From Pseudomonas sp. J452 (GTDB taxonomy: Bacteria; Pseudomonadota; Gammaproteobacteria; Pseudomonadales; Pseudomonadaceae), in contig NZ_CP088294.1 in the NCBI RefSeq assembly GCF_024666525.1, positions 868,001-932,000 on the forward strand: a stretch of 64,000 bases of DNA. Direction: 5' to 3'. Below are positions 37,763 to 51,164 of this stretch, piece after piece. Position 1 is the stretch's first letter; every line of letters starts with the position of its first letter. The position numbers and the translations under genes were made by a program. Below the pieces are notes generated by a model that was not told the origin of the DNA, ran no database searches, and was given only the letters and a program-made list of their open reading frames with translations.

Positions 37763-38404
37763 ATGACCCGCACCGCCAGCCCCCGCAAACCCCGCGCCAG
37801 CAGCCAGGCGCGCATCGCCCTGATCCTCGACGCCGCGCGCGCGCTGCTCAGCGAGCAGGGCTTCAACGGCCTGTCGATCTACAGCGTGGCCGAACGCGCG
37901 GAGATTCCGCCGTCCTCCGTCTACCACTTCTTCGCCAGCGTGCCGGCGCTGCTCGAAGCCCTCACCGCCGACATCCACGCGGCCTTCCGCGACTGCCTGC
38001 TGCAACCAGTGGCGCATGCCGAGCTGCATGATTGGCGCGACCTGTCGCGTATCGTCGAGCAGCGCATGCTGGCCATCTACGCCCGCGACAGCGCCGCGCG
38101 CCAGCTGATCCTGGCCCAACACGGCCTGGCCGAAGTGGTACAGGCCGACCGCCAGCACGACCTGGAACTGGGTCGCCTGATGCAGGCCCTGTTCGAGCGG
38201 CATTTCCCCCTGCCGCAACTGCCGGAAGATATCGATGTGTTTGCCCTGGCCATGGAACTGGGCGACCGCGTCTACGCCCGCTCGGTGCAACTGCATGGCG
38301 TGATCACCCCACGCCTGGCCGAGGAAGGCATGCGCGTATTCGATGCCTACCTCGGCCTGTACCTGCCGCCCGCCCTGCCCAAGCGCCGCCTGCCGCTGAG
38401 CTGA
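37763..38404 (+). CDS. aguR: TetR-family repressor, AguR
   Basis: Regulator of 213 residues with an N-terminal HTH (RIALILDAARALLSEQGFNG and YSVAERAEIPPSSVYHFFAS) and an alpha-helical ligand domain. In P. aeruginosa AguR represses aguBA and is relieved by agmatine or N-carbamoylputrescine. It precedes aguBA in the same direction with a 255-bp control gap. ATG 37763 follows ACAGGAGTCCGGC. Confidence 0.88.
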   Translation: MTRTASPRKPRASSQARIALILDAARALLSEQGFNGLSIYSVAERAEIPPSSVYHFFASVPALLEALTADIHAAFRDCLLQPVAHAELHDWRDLSRIVEQRMLAIYARDSAARQLILAQHGLAEVVQADRQHDLELGRLMQALFERHFPLPQLPEDIDVFALAMELGDRVYARSVQLHGVITPRLAEEGMRVFDAYLGLYLPPALPKRRLPLS

Positions 38405-38489
38405 AGCGACACCGCGCACGCCACCCGCCGCCGAACCTGCCGCCAGTGCCTGGGAATGGCTTGGCTCGCCCTCTAATCCGGATTTAATT

Positions 38490-38554
38490 CGATATAAATC
38501 GACTAAATCTGCCTTTAAAGGCTAAAAACAACTTCCTAAGCCGATTTTTATCGG
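38490..38554. promoter_or_regulatory. AT-rich palindromes upstream of aguB (candidate AguR operators)
   Basis: CGATATAAATCG (38490-38501) and CCGATTTTTATCGG (38541-38554) are both inverted repeats, followed by the related CGGATATAAATTG. They share CGAT/ATCG half-sites with 4-base AT centres and lie 105-170 bp before the aguB ATG in a notably AT-rich stretch. Operator role inferred. Confidence 0.5.
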
Positions 38555-38659
38555 ATATAAATTGGCCATCCACTGCCAGATGGCGATGCAACGCCACGGC
38601 ACAGTCACAGGTTGCTGCAGGCTGCAGACGACCTTCTCAAGCGCTCTACGAGGTGTTTC

Positions 38660-39538
<879 letters not shown>

Positions 39539-39561
39539 GGCATAGCCTCTACGCCATACCC

Positions 39562-39622
39562 GTAGCCCGGATGCAATCCGGGAGGCCCCCGAACCAAGAC
39601 CCCCGGATTGCATCCGGGCTAC
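39562..39622. repeat. REP-type inverted repeat pair (CGGATGCAATCCG family) inside aguBA
   Basis: GTAGCCCGGATGCAATCCGG-G and its reverse complement are 17 bp apart. The element fills the aguB-aguA gap and its last bases touch the AGGAG of aguA. Same family as 49490-49554. Confidence 0.88.
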
Positions 39623-39633
39623 AGGAGCAAGAC

Positions 39634-40731
39634 ATGAGCACTCTCACCAGCACCCCACGCGCCGACGGCTTCTACATGCCCGCCGAGTGGGCACCGCAGA
39701 GCCAGGCCTGGATGGTCTGGCCCGAGCGCCCGGACAACTGGCGCCTCGGCGGCAAGCCGGCACAGGCCGCCTTCACCGCGGTGGCCAAGGCCATCGCCGA
39801 ATTCGAACCGGTGACCGTGTGCGTGTCGGCCGGCCAGTACGAGAACGCCCGTGCGCGCCTCGACCAGGGCAATATCCGCCTGGTGGAAATCACTACCGAC
39901 GACGCCTGGGTGCGCGACACCGGGCCGACCTTCGTGATCAACGACCAGGGCGGCGTGCGCGGCGTGGATTGGGGTTTCAACGCCTGGGGCGGCTTCGACG
40001 GCGGCCTCTATGCGCCGTGGCAGCGCGACGACCAGGTGGCCAGCAAGATCCTCGAAATCGAGCGCGTCGACCGCTACCGTACCGAAGGCTTCGTGCTCGA
40101 AGGCGGCTCGATCCATGTTGACGGCGAAGGCACCCTGATCACCACCGAGGAATGCCTGCTCAATCGCAACCGCAACCCGCACCTGAGCCGCGAGCAGATC
40201 GAGGACATGCTGCGCACGCACCTGGCCATCGACACGGTGATCTGGCTGCCGGACGGTCTGTACAACGACGAGACCGACGGCCACGTCGACAACTTCTGCT
40301 GCTACGTGCGCCCCGGCGAAGTGCTGCTGGCCTGGACCGACGATGCCACCGATCCCAACTACCCGCGCTGCCAGGCCGCCATGCGCGTGCTGGAAAACGC
40401 CCGGGACGCCAAGGGCCGCGCGTTCGTCGTGCACAAGATGCCGATTCCCGGCCCGCTGTATGCGACCGAGGAAGAGTGCGCCGGCGTCGATCTGGTCGCC
40501 GGCACCCAGGAGCGCAGCCCCGCGGTGCGCCTGGCCGGCTCCTACGTCAACTTCCTGATCGTCAACGGCGGCATCATTGCGCCGAGCTTCAACGACCCCA
40601 AGGACGAAGAAGCCCGCGCCATCCTGCAGCGCCTGTTCCCCGAGCACCGCGTGGTGATGGTGCCGGGCCGCGAGATCCTCCTCGGCGGCGGCAATATCCA
40701 CTGCATCACCCAGCAGCAGCCGGCCGGCTGA
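39634..40731 (+). CDS. aguA: Agmatine deiminase
   Basis: Guanidino-modifying enzyme of 365 residues that converts agmatine to N-carbamoylputrescine and ammonia. The active-site Cys is C357 ([11 protein letters not shown]); other family residues appear in WVRDTGPTF and [12 protein letters not shown] 39634 follows AGGAGCAAGAC directly after the REP; an upstream in-frame ATG lies inside the repeat. Works with AguB to feed agmatine into the putrescine route. Confidence 0.95.
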   Translation: MSTLTSTPRADGFYMPAEWAPQSQAWMVWPERPDNWRLGGKPAQAAFTAVAKAIAEFEPVTVCVSAGQYENARARLDQGNIRLVEITTDDAWVRDTGPTFVINDQGGVRGVDWGFNAWGGFDGGLYAPWQRDDQVASKILEIERVDRYRTEGFVLEGGSIHVDGEGTLITTEECLLNRNRNPHLSREQIEDMLRTHLAIDTVIWLPDGLYNDETDGHVDNFCCYVRPGEVLLAWTDDATDPNYPRCQAAMRVLENARDAKGRAFVVHKMPIPGPLYATEEECAGVDLVAGTQERSPAVRLAGSYVNFLIVNGGIIAPSFNDPKDEEARAILQRLFPEHRVVMVPGREILLGGGNIHCITQQQPAG

Positions 40732-40762
40732 TTACCTGCAGAGCTCCGCACCGAGCTCGATA

Positions 40763-40903
40763 CCTCCCCTCTCCCACTTGTGGGAGACGACTGCAGGGAT
40801 GCAGGAGGTAGGGCCGCGCCCGCTCCCGGCGGGCCTGCGGCATTCACCACATCCCTGTGGATCGTGACGCAGGAAGCCAAAACCGAGGGGCCGGGGGAGA
40901 GGG
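40763..40903. repeat. Imperfect inverted-repeat element upstream of ligB
   Basis: CCTCCCCTCTCCC near the left end and GGGGGAGAGGG near the right end are inverted copies of about 10 bp. The 120 bp between show no gene but include short stems such as CCCGCTCCCGGCGGGC. The whole gap 40732-40970 holds no other feature I can name. It may be a degenerate mobile repeat. Confidence 0.35.
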
Positions 40904-40943
40904 CAACCGCCACATGCAGGGCAATAGTAGCGACTTGATCTAG

Positions 40944-42653
<1,710 letters not shown>

Positions 42654-42654
42654 A

Positions 42655-43101
42655 TCAGTAAGCGCGAAATGCCTTGTGGCAGGCCTCGCAGCTGTCTTCC
42701 ACGCGCTGCACCAGCGGCGCCACGGCCTGCGCCGTCAGCGGCTGTTGCGTGCTGGCCGTGCGCAATGCCGCGGTGGCCGCCTCCAGCTCACGGGCCAGCT
42801 GCTGGAAGCGTTGCTGCTCCTGCCACACCTCGGGCTTGGCGCTGCTGCGCTCGTTTTCGGCAATCTGCGGGAAGTGCTGCCAGGGCTGGCGCGACAGTTC
42901 ATCGAGCTGCTGCGCGCCCTGGGCAAAGCGCGGCGCGTCGAACTTCAGGCGCCCGCGCAGCATGCCACCGAGGTCTTCGCTGGTTTTCAGCATCTGCTTG
43001 AACAGGGTCTGACGTTTGCCCTGCGGCGAATCGGGATCGACACCGCCACAAGCGGCGAGCAGGGCACACAGACACAGCAGCAACAGGCTTTTGGCTTTCA
43101 T
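42655..43101 (-). CDS. Lipoprotein cytochrome c (c'/c556-like)
   Basis: Protein of 148 residues with a lipobox (LLAAC, lipidated C18), a four-helix-type central region and a haem-binding CxxCH at C138-H142 near the C-terminus (EDSCEACHKAFRAY). The C-terminal position of the motif is characteristic of cytochrome c'/c556. Expected to be anchored to the outer or inner membrane on the periplasmic side. Convergent with ligB, with only one base between the stops and no terminator visible. Confidence 0.8.
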   Translation of the reverse strand: MKAKSLLLLCLCALLAACGGVDPDSPQGKRQTLFKQMLKTSEDLGGMLRGRLKFDAPRFAQGAQQLDELSRQPWQHFPQIAENERSSAKPEVWQEQQRFQQLARELEAATAALRTASTQQPLTAQAVAPLVQRVEDSCEACHKAFRAY

Positions 43102-43216
43102 GGTGAACGCAAACAGGCTGAAAGAAGGGCCGCCAGTATCGCCACACGCCAGGCCGCGGCCAAGTAGGGCAATTGCCGCAGGATGCTACGCCCCCCCGAG
43201 TAAGCGACGGAAAGCC

Positions 43217-43245
43217 TTGGGCTTGCTCGCACAGCTGGCTATAAT
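43217..43245 (+). promoter_or_regulatory. Sigma70-type promoter of ahcY
   Basis: TTGGGC, 17 bp, then TATAAT. It would start transcription near 43252, about 40 bases before the riboswitch. The -10 is perfect and the spacing ideal. Confidence 0.6.
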
Positions 43246-43290
43246 CGCCAAGCTTCACGCGGCCGGCACAGCTCCGGTCGCTCCCGCCAC

Positions 43291-44803
<1,513 letters not shown>

Positions 44804-44825
44804 GCAGCCGCATGCTGTGAGCCTC

Positions 44826-44856
44826 AGGCCGCCAGTGCCCCGCGCACTGGCGGCCT
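44826..44856 (+). other. Perfect hairpin between ahcY and metF
   Basis: AGGCCGCCAGTGC and GCACTGGCGGCCT pair without mismatch around CCCGC. No T-run follows, and metF begins 20 bp later with AAAGGGAATCTGCA before its ATG. More likely an RNA-stability or attenuation element than a full terminator. Confidence 0.65.
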
Positions 44857-44876
44857 GCCGCTAAAGGGAATCTGCA

Positions 44877-45722
44877 ATGAGTCAAGAACGCCGTTACAGC
44901 TTCGAGTTCTTCCCCACCAAGACCGAAGCCGGGCATGAAAAGCTGATGACGGTCGCCCGTCAGTTGGCGACCTACAACCCCGATTTCTTCTCCTGCACCT
45001 ACGGTGCCGGTGGTTCCACCCGCGATCGCACCCTCAACACCGTGCTGCAACTGGACGGCGATGTGAAAGTGCCGACCGCGCCGCACCTGTCCTGCGTCGG
45101 TGACAGCAAGGACGAGCTGCGCAGCCTGCTGCAGCAGTACAAGAACTCCGGCATCCGCCGCATCGTCGCCCTGCGTGGCGACCTGCCGTCGGGCATGGGC
45201 ATGGCCAGTGGCGAACTGCGCTACGCCAACGAGCTGGTCGAATTCATCCGCACGGAAACCGGCGATCACTTCCATATCGAAGTCGCCGCCTACCCGGAAG
45301 TGCATCCGCAGGCACGCAGCTTCGAGGACGACCTGGCCAACTTCGTGCGCAAGGCCAAAGCCGGCGCCAACAGCGCGATCACCCAGTACTTCTTCAGCGC
45401 CGACTGCTACTTCTACTTCGTCGAGCGCGTGCGCAAGCTGGGCGTCGACCTGCCGATCGTGCCGGGCATCATGCCGATCACCAACTACAGCAAGCTGGCG
45501 CGTTTCTCCGACGCCTGCGGTGCGGAGATTCCGCGCTGGATCCGCAAGCAGCTGGAAGCCTACGGCGATGACCTGCAGAGCATCCAGAGCTTCGGCGAAC
45601 AGGTGGTCAGCGAGATGTGCGAACGCCTGCTGCAGGGCGGCGCACCCGGCCTGCACTTCTACACCCTGAACCAGGCCGAACCGAGCCTGGCGATCTGGAA
45701 CAACCTCAAGCTGCCCCGCTGA
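44877..45722 (+). CDS. metF: 5,10-methylenetetrahydrofolate reductase
   Basis: FAD enzyme of 281 residues making 5-methyl-THF for methionine synthesis. MetF patterns include SFEFFPTKTEAGHEKL at the start, FFSCTYGAGGSTRDRT near residue 40, LRGDLP near 101 and GIMPITNYSKLARF near 200. It lies downstream of ahcY and may be co-transcribed, so the SAH riboswitch could also reach it. Confidence 0.95.
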   Translation: MSQERRYSFEFFPTKTEAGHEKLMTVARQLATYNPDFFSCTYGAGGSTRDRTLNTVLQLDGDVKVPTAPHLSCVGDSKDELRSLLQQYKNSGIRRIVALRGDLPSGMGMASGELRYANELVEFIRTETGDHFHIEVAAYPEVHPQARSFEDDLANFVRKAKAGANSAITQYFFSADCYFYFVERVRKLGVDLPIVPGIMPITNYSKLARFSDACGAEIPRWIRKQLEAYGDDLQSIQSFGEQVVSEMCERLLQGGAPGLHFYTLNQAEPSLAIWNNLKLPR

Positions 45723-45743
45723 AAGTTGCGCTGTACTGAACGA

Positions 45744-45766
45744 GCCGGGCACTTGCCCGGCTTTTT
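45744..45766 (+). terminator. Rho-independent terminator after metF
   Basis: GCCGGGC and GCCCGGC pair around ACTT and are followed by TTTTTCTT. Confidence 0.88.
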
Positions 45767-46004
45767 CTTGCCCGGCCAAGCCAGCATCCCCTGAAATTGC
45801 CGTCGCCCCTCCACTGAGCCGGCCGACGGGCAGGTAGCTGCGCAAGGCCCTGGCTCTGTTATACTCGGGACTCCCGCCAGGCTTGCGCCCGGATGCTTGC
45901 CCCCGAGGCCAGCAGTACCGGTCGGGATTGCGCGCCCCAGTGCCGTGATTCAAGCCAGGCAATACACCCCCATAGGGCTTCGCCCTCACTAGACAGGATT
46001 TCAC

Positions 46005-47891
46005 ATGTCCTTTGCCTCCCTCGGTCTCTCCGAGGCTTTAGTCCGTGCGGTCGAAGCCGCCGGCTACACCCAACCCACGCCGGTGCAACAGCGGGCCATT
46101 CCCGCCGCGTTGCAAGGTCGCGACCTGATGGTGGCGGCTCAGACGGGTACGGGTAAAACCGGCGGGTTCGCCCTGCCGATCCTCGAGCGCCTGTTCCCCA
46201 ACGGTCACCCGGACCGCGAACAGCGCCACGGCCCAAAACAACCGCGCGTGCTGGTGCTGACCCCCACCCGCGAACTGGCCGCCCAGGTGCACGACAGCTT
46301 CAAGCTGTATGCCCGCGATTTGCATTTCGTCAGCGCCTGCATCTTCGGCGGCGTTGGCATGAACCCGCAGGTGCAGGCCCTGGCCAAGGGCGTCGACGTC
46401 CTAGTCGCCTGCCCCGGCCGCCTGCTCGACCTGGCCAACCAGAAGGCCATCGACCTGTCCCATGTGGAAATCCTGGTCCTCGACGAAGCCGACCGCATGC
46501 TCGACATGGGCTTCATCCATGACGTGAAGAAGGTCCTCGCCAAGCTCCCGGCCAAACGGCAGAACCTGCTGTTCTCGGCGACCTTCTCCAAGGACATCAC
46601 CGACCTGGCCGGCAAGTTGCTGCACAACCCCGAGCGCATCGAGGTCACCCCGCCGAACACCACGGTCGAGCGCATCGAACAGTGCATCTACCGCCTGCCG
46701 GCCAGCCACAAGCGCGCCCTGCTCGCCCACCTGATTACCCAAGGCGCGTGGGAACAGGTGCTGGTGTTCACCCGCACCAAGCATGGCGCCAACCGCCTGG
46801 CCGAATACCTCGACAAGCATGGCCTGTCGGCCGTGGCGATCCACGGCAACAAGAGCCAGAACGCCCGCACCAAGGCCCTGGCCGACTTTAAGGCAGGTGA
46901 TGTGCGCATCCTGGTTGCCACCGACATCGCCGCCCGTGGCCTGGACATCGACCAGCTGCCGCACGTGGTCAACTTCGAGCTGCCCAATGTCGAGGAAGAC
47001 TACGTGCACCGCATCGGCCGTACCGGCCGGGCCGGGCGTAGCGGCGAGGCGATCTCGCTGGTGGCGCCGGACGAGGAGAAGCTGCTCAAGGGCATCGAGC
47101 GGATGACCAAGCAGCGCATTCGCGACGGCAACACCATGGGCTTCGATCCGTCCACCGTCGAAGTGGAAAAACCCGAAGTGCGCGGCCCGCGCCCGGAGCG
47201 CCAGCCGCGCGCCGATCGCCCGCGTCACGAAGCGAAGAAGCCGGAAGGCGCCGCCGTGGACAAGGAAAAGCGCTCGAACAACCGCCGCGATCGCCTCAAG
47301 CCGCAAGGCCAGGCCGCCGCCGGCGAGCAGCAGCCACGCCAGGCCCGTGAGCCGCGCGAGCCCCGTGCTCCGCGTGAGCAGCGCGAACCCCGCGCCGCTC
47401 GCGAGCCGAAGGCGCCGCTGACGCCGCCGCCAAATCGTGATCCGGAAGAATTCCTCGACGACGAGTTCGACAACTTTGGCAACCGCGCGGACTACGTACC
47501 CGTGCCGGCCAAACCGCAAGGGCGCGCCAACCCGCGTCGCGGTGGCCAGCCGAGCCAACCCGCGCAGGGTCGCAGCCAGGGCAAACCGCAAGGTCAAGGC
47601 CAGGGTCAACGCCAGGGTGGCGCTGGTGGCCAGGGCAGCGGCAAGCCGAAAACCGGCCAACGCCCGCAAGGTCAGGGCCGTAATGGCTCCGGCCAGGGCC
47701 GCGGTGCCGGTGATCCACGTCGCGATGACGTGCGCCAGGAGCGCCAGGAACCGGCGGTGCAGACCAAGCAACCGCTGATCATCCGCAAGGGTGAGCGCCT
47801 GCCGACGCCGGAACAGCTGGACAGCCTGGCTGCCAGCCGTCCGCGCGGCGAGAAGCCGGCACTGCTGACGCGCAAGTCCGAGCAGGAATAA
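46005..47891 (+). CDS. rhlE: DEAD-box RNA helicase, RhlE type
   Basis: ATP-dependent RNA helicase of 628 residues. Q motif around residues 20-30, Walker A AQTGTGKT with K51, DEAD at 160-163, SAT near 190, and [13 protein letters not shown] near 340. After about residue 390 comes a 240-residue low-complexity tail with repeated RE/P, then QGQ and GQG units and many Arg and Gly, typical of RhlE-like RNA-binding tails. The 282-bp leader region 45723-46004 has a TATACT hexamer at 45860 as a possible -10. Likely roles are ribosome assembly or RNA decay, especially in the cold. Confidence 0.92.
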   Translation: MSFASLGLSEALVRAVEAAGYTQPTPVQQRAIPAALQGRDLMVAAQTGTGKTGGFALPILERLFPNGHPDREQRHGPKQPRVLVLTPTRELAAQVHDSFKLYARDLHFVSACIFGGVGMNPQVQALAKGVDVLVACPGRLLDLANQKAIDLSHVEILVLDEADRMLDMGFIHDVKKVLAKLPAKRQNLLFSATFSKDITDLAGKLLHNPERIEVTPPNTTVERIEQCIYRLPASHKRALLAHLITQGAWEQVLVFTRTKHGANRLAEYLDKHGLSAVAIHGNKSQNARTKALADFKAGDVRILVATDIAARGLDIDQLPHVVNFELPNVEEDYVHRIGRTGRAGRSGEAISLVAPDEEKLLKGIERMTKQRIRDGNTMGFDPSTVEVEKPEVRGPRPERQPRADRPRHEAKKPEGAAVDKEKRSNNRRDRLKPQGQAAAGEQQPRQAREPREPRAPREQREPRAAREPKAPLTPPPNRDPEEFLDDEFDNFGNRADYVPVPAKPQGRANPRRGGQPSQPAQGRSQGKPQGQGQGQRQGGAGGQGSGKPKTGQRPQGQGRNGSGQGRGAGDPRRDDVRQERQEPAVQTKQPLIIRKGERLPTPEQLDSLAASRPRGEKPALLTRKSEQE

Positions 47892-47907
47892 GTTTCACCT
47901 GCCCATG

Positions 47908-47934
47908 AAAAAGCCGGCTAAGCGCCGGCTTTTT
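47908..47934 (+). terminator. Rho-independent terminator after rhlE
   Basis: AAAAAGCCGGC and GCCGGCTTTTT pair around a 5-base loop (TAAGC). Being A/T-flanked on both sides it may work in both directions. Confidence 0.88.
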
Positions 47935-47959
47935 CGTTTCTGCAAACTCACAACTGATC

Positions 47960-48137
47960 ACGGATTTCGCGAGCTAGAGCCAGGCAAGGCGAACGGGCGT
48001 GAGGACGCGGAGTTTACGTGGTGTAAATGAGCAGTACTCATTTCCCTCGCCCTCCGGGCCGCACTTAAGCGCGTTAGCCGCAAGCGGCTTTCCGAACGCA
48101 CGTTCAACACAGCCTGGCCGACGCGCAGCAAATCCGT
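47960..48137. mobile_element. Miniature inverted-repeat element, member 1
   Basis: A 178-bp non-coding element with ends ACGGATTT and AAATCCGT. Its inner part shares CTAGAGCCAG-CAAGGC and GAGTTTACG-TGTAAATGAG with the 142-bp element at 53421-53562. It lies between the rhlE terminator and the end of yceI (convergent genes). Target-site duplication is not obvious. Confidence 0.6.
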
Positions 48138-48143
48138 GGCGGG

Positions 48144-48719
48144 TTACTCGCGCACGCCTTCTACCGACAGAATCAGCTCAACTTCCTGGGAAGCCGGGCC
48201 GAGGTCCTTCTGGATGTCGAAGTCCTTCAGCTTGAGCGTGGTGCTGCCTTCGAAGCCGGCACGGTAGCCGCCCCATGGGTCGCTGCCTTCGCCGAGGAAC
48301 TTGGCCTTGATCACCACCGGCTTGGTCACGCCGTTGAGGGTCAGATTGCCGGTGATGTCGGCCGTGTCTGCGCCGGTCGACTTGACCGAAGTGGAAGCGA
48401 AGGTCGCGGTGGGGTTCTTCTCGACGTTGAGGAAGTCGCCGCTGCGCAGGTGCTTGTCACGCTCTGCGTGGTTGGAGTCGACGCTGGCGGTGTTGATGTT
48501 GACGTTGATCTTGCTCGCTTCCGGCGCCTTGGCATCGAAGCTGAAGCTGCCGTCGAAGTCCTTGAAGGTGCCGTACAGCCAGCTGTAGCCCAGGTGGCTG
48601 ATCTTGAAGTTGATGAAGGCGTGCTGGCCTTGCTTGTCGATGGCGTAGTCGGCGGCCATGGCCTGGCCGGCGAACAGGGCCGCACCCAGGGTAAGGGCGG
48701 CGAGGGATTGCTTGAGCAT
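48144..48719 (-). CDS. YceI-family periplasmic protein
   Basis: Protein of 191 residues with a Sec signal ([22 protein letters not shown]) and the lipocalin-like YceI domain ([20 protein letters not shown] at its start). The family binds isoprenoid-type lipids such as polyprenyl quinones. It lies 24 bp after a cytochrome b561 gene, a pairing also seen in E. coli (yceJ-yceI), which suggests a quinone-related function. In P. aeruginosa the gene in this position has been called pasP, a small secreted protease; the sequence here shows no obvious protease motif. Confidence 0.88.
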   Translation of the reverse strand: MLKQSLAALTLGAALFAGQAMAADYAIDKQGQHAFINFKISHLGYSWLYGTFKDFDGSFSFDAKAPEASKINVNINTASVDSNHAERDKHLRSGDFLNVEKNPTATFASTSVKSTGADTADITGNLTLNGVTKPVVIKAKFLGEGSDPWGGYRAGFEGSTTLKLKDFDIQKDLGPASQEVELILSVEGVRE

Positions 48720-48743
48720 TGTTCAGTCTCCTTGTGGGTTACG

Positions 48744-49298
48744 TTACTTGCTGGCACGACCGAGCATGCGTGTCAGCGTCGCATCACGGTCGATGAAGTG
48801 GTGTTTGAGGGCCGCCAGGGCATGCAGGCCGGCGAAGATCACCAGCCCCCAGGCGAGGTATTCATGCACCAGGCCGGCAATATCGGCCTGGTCGGGAATG
48901 CTGGTCAGGGTCGCCGGAATCTCGAACAGGCCGAACAGGCTGATGCCACGGCCATCGGCGGTGGAGATCAGGTAGCCGGAGAGCATCAGTACGAACAACC
49001 CAAGGTACAGCGCGGTATGGCCGAGCTTGGATGCCAGGCGTGTCAGCTTGCCGTGGTTGCTCGGCGCCGCCGGTGGCGGGCTGACAAAGCGCCACAGCAG
49101 GCGGGCCAGCATCAGGGCGAAGAGGGCCAGGCCAATGCTTTTATGCAGGTCGGGAGCGCTGCGGTACCAGCTGCTGTAGTAGTCCAGACCGACCATCCAC
49201 AGGCCCAGGCCGAACAGGCCGAACACCACCAGGGCGACAACCCAGTGCAGCAGGATGCTGACCAGGCCATAGCGGGAACTCGAATTGCGCCATTGCAT
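48744..49298 (-). CDS. Cytochrome b561
   Basis: Integral membrane protein of 184 residues with four helices and haem-ligand His candidates in LLHWVVAL, DLHKSIGLALF, KLGHTALYLGLF and LVHEYLAWGLVIFAGLHALAAL. Transfers electrons between quinones and small acceptors. First gene of the b561-yceI pair. The 260-bp gap before it contains an AT-rich stretch and a REP element. Confidence 0.88.
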   Translation of the reverse strand: MQWRNSSSRYGLVSILLHWVVALVVFGLFGLGLWMVGLDYYSSWYRSAPDLHKSIGLALFALMLARLLWRFVSPPPAAPSNHGKLTRLASKLGHTALYLGLFVLMLSGYLISTADGRGISLFGLFEIPATLTSIPDQADIAGLVHEYLAWGLVIFAGLHALAALKHHFIDRDATLTRMLGRASK

Positions 49299-49489
49299 TG
49301 CGAAACATCCGTGAAAAGCGATTGAGCAAGCCTAGCGGCAAATCCATCGATTTAAAGCGGAAAATTTCGCTTCGAAATATCGAGTAAATAGATAGTTATG
49401 CGGATGCAGCCAGGCGCGGATTAGTCCGGTGCGGGGCCGCAAGGTTCACCGGCAAGAGCCTGAACGGCCCCGTTCCACAGACAGACGGC

Positions 49490-49554
49490 GTAGCCCGGAT
49501 GCAATCCGGGAGCGCGGTATCGACCTGCAACTTCCCGGATTGCATCCGGGCTAC
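49490..49554. repeat. REP-type inverted repeat pair (CGGATGCAATCCG family)
   Basis: GTAGCCCGGATGCAATCCGG-G and its reverse complement, 21 bp apart. It ends 4 bp from the stop of the amine oxidase gene. Same family as 39562-39622. Confidence 0.88.
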
Positions 49555-49558
49555 GGAT

Positions 49559-51043
49559 TTACCCGCCGAACAGGCGCGCGAAGAAACCAGGCTTGGCCTG
49601 TTTGTCGTGCGTGGCCGCAGGCGTGCTCGGCGCAGCAGGCTTGGCGGCCTGACCTGGAGCGGCGATGCTCTTGCCGGCCTGCAGCTCGACGGCCTGGCTG
49701 GCGGCCCGCTGGCCACTGCGCAGGGCGCCTTCGAGGGTGCCCGGGTAGAGCGCATCGCTGTGCTCACCGGCGAACAGCACGCGGCCCAGCGGCTGTTCCC
49801 ACAGGCGCCAGTACTGGCTGATCTCGCCAGGGCCGTAAGCCAGGTAGGCGCCGCCAATCAGCGAGTCCTTGCCATAGCGGCGCAGCTCGTAACCACTGAA
49901 CTGCTCGCGGGCGCCTGGGTAGTGTTCGTCGAAGCGGATCAGCACCTGGTCGACCATCTGCCGGTCGCCGAAGGCATTGAGCAGGCGGGCGTTGTCGCCG
50001 GACAGGTTGATCAGCAGGTTGGCCCCGCCTTTCAGCGCCGGCTCGACCCACAGCATGCCCAGGCCCTTGTCGCTGAAGATCTCGCCGGACAGGCGCGCCT
50101 TGCCCCACACCGGCTTCTTGAACTTGAGCAGCATCTGGTCGCGCCAGCCGTAGTTGATGTCTTTCAGCGCTTTGTGCTGCAGCGCGGTCAGCGTCGGCGT
50201 CAGGCTGATCTTGGCGAGCGCCGGCAGCGGCACGGCGAGCACCACGTAGTCGGCACTGTAACCGGTGGCGCCGACCTTGACCGTGACCTTGCCCTGCTCC
50301 TGGACGATGGCCGAGACCCGCGCGTTGGTCTTCACCTGCTTGAGCTGTTTGGCCAGGGCCAGGGCCAGCACCTGGCTGCCGCCGGGCAGGCGCGCGGCGC
50401 GCAGTTCGGCATCCGCCAGGCCGCGGTAGACCCGCTCCTGCTGGGCCAGGTAGAGCAGCGACAGGCGCGACGGTTCGTCGTAGCGCGAACGGATGCGCTG
50501 ATCAACCAGGGCGCGCGCGGTCGGCGGCAGCGCCAGCTTGTCCAGCCAGCGCGCGGCGCTCATCGCATCCAGGCTTTTCAAGGTGTGGCTGGCTAGCGGG
50601 TTGAGCGGATCGGCGATGGCCGCGGCGAGGTCATCCAGGCTCTTGTCGAAACGCGCCAGGCCTTCACTGGTGCTCGGCGAACTCTTGGCCAGTTCGGCGA
50701 CGGACTGGTAGCGCCCGTCGATCAGGTAGCCCGGCATGCGTACATAGTCCGGCGCCGGCAGGGCCTTGATCTTGAAGCGGTCGAGGTAGGCATGCAGCGC
50801 CGGCTGCAGCTTGGCCGAACCCAGCCACTCGCTGCTAGCCAAGCCGGAACGCCCGCCGATACTCGGCTTGGCTTCCAGCAGGGTGACCTGCCAGCCCTTG
50901 CCCTGCAGCTCATAGGCGGCGGTCAGACCGGCCAGGCCGCCACCGACCACGATGGCCGTAGGTTGTTTGTCCTTGCCCAGCGTCAGGCTGCTGAAGACGG
51001 CTAAAACCATGAGCGCGGAGGCGCGCAACCAGACTGCGGACAT
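49559..51043 (-). CDS. Flavin-containing amine oxidase family protein
   Basis: Protein of 494 residues with a signal or anchor (LRASALMVLAVFSSLTLG), an FAD dinucleotide loop VVGGGLAGLTAAYEL near residue 33, EAKPSIGGRSG, and a C-terminal FAD motif (LFAGEHSDALYPGTLEGALRSG). The last 45 residues are Ala/Pro/Lys-rich and end GFFARLFGG. I start at ATG 51041-51043; a longer frame runs antisense into bioA. Substrate unknown; an amine or polyamine oxidase role would fit this polyamine-rich neighbourhood but is inference. It stands divergent from bioA. Confidence 0.8.
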   Translation of the reverse strand: MSAVWLRASALMVLAVFSSLTLGKDKQPTAIVVGGGLAGLTAAYELQGKGWQVTLLEAKPSIGGRSGLASSEWLGSAKLQPALHAYLDRFKIKALPAPDYVRMPGYLIDGRYQSVAELAKSSPSTSEGLARFDKSLDDLAAAIADPLNPLASHTLKSLDAMSAARWLDKLALPPTARALVDQRIRSRYDEPSRLSLLYLAQQERVYRGLADAELRAARLPGGSQVLALALAKQLKQVKTNARVSAIVQEQGKVTVKVGATGYSADYVVLAVPLPALAKISLTPTLTALQHKALKDINYGWRDQMLLKFKKPVWGKARLSGEIFSDKGLGMLWVEPALKGGANLLINLSGDNARLLNAFGDRQMVDQVLIRFDEHYPGAREQFSGYELRRYGKDSLIGGAYLAYGPGEISQYWRLWEQPLGRVLFAGEHSDALYPGTLEGALRSGQRAASQAVELQAGKSIAAPGQAAKPAAPSTPAATHDKQAKPGFFARLFGG

Positions 51044-51164
51044 GCGGAAAATCCCGAGGGCAAAAAACGAGGGCGCGCAGGATACGTCAGGCCCTGGCGG
51101 CGGGCCAGACGTATCCGCTGAAGGGTTCTGGTAGGCTAACCGCCCCGAACGAGGAGACCTCCCG

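Noticed and set aside
45723..46004. Possible small RNA or cold-shock leader before rhlE
   Set aside because: A TATACT hexamer is present, but I find no convincing -35 and no conserved RNA fold by eye beyond the metF terminator.
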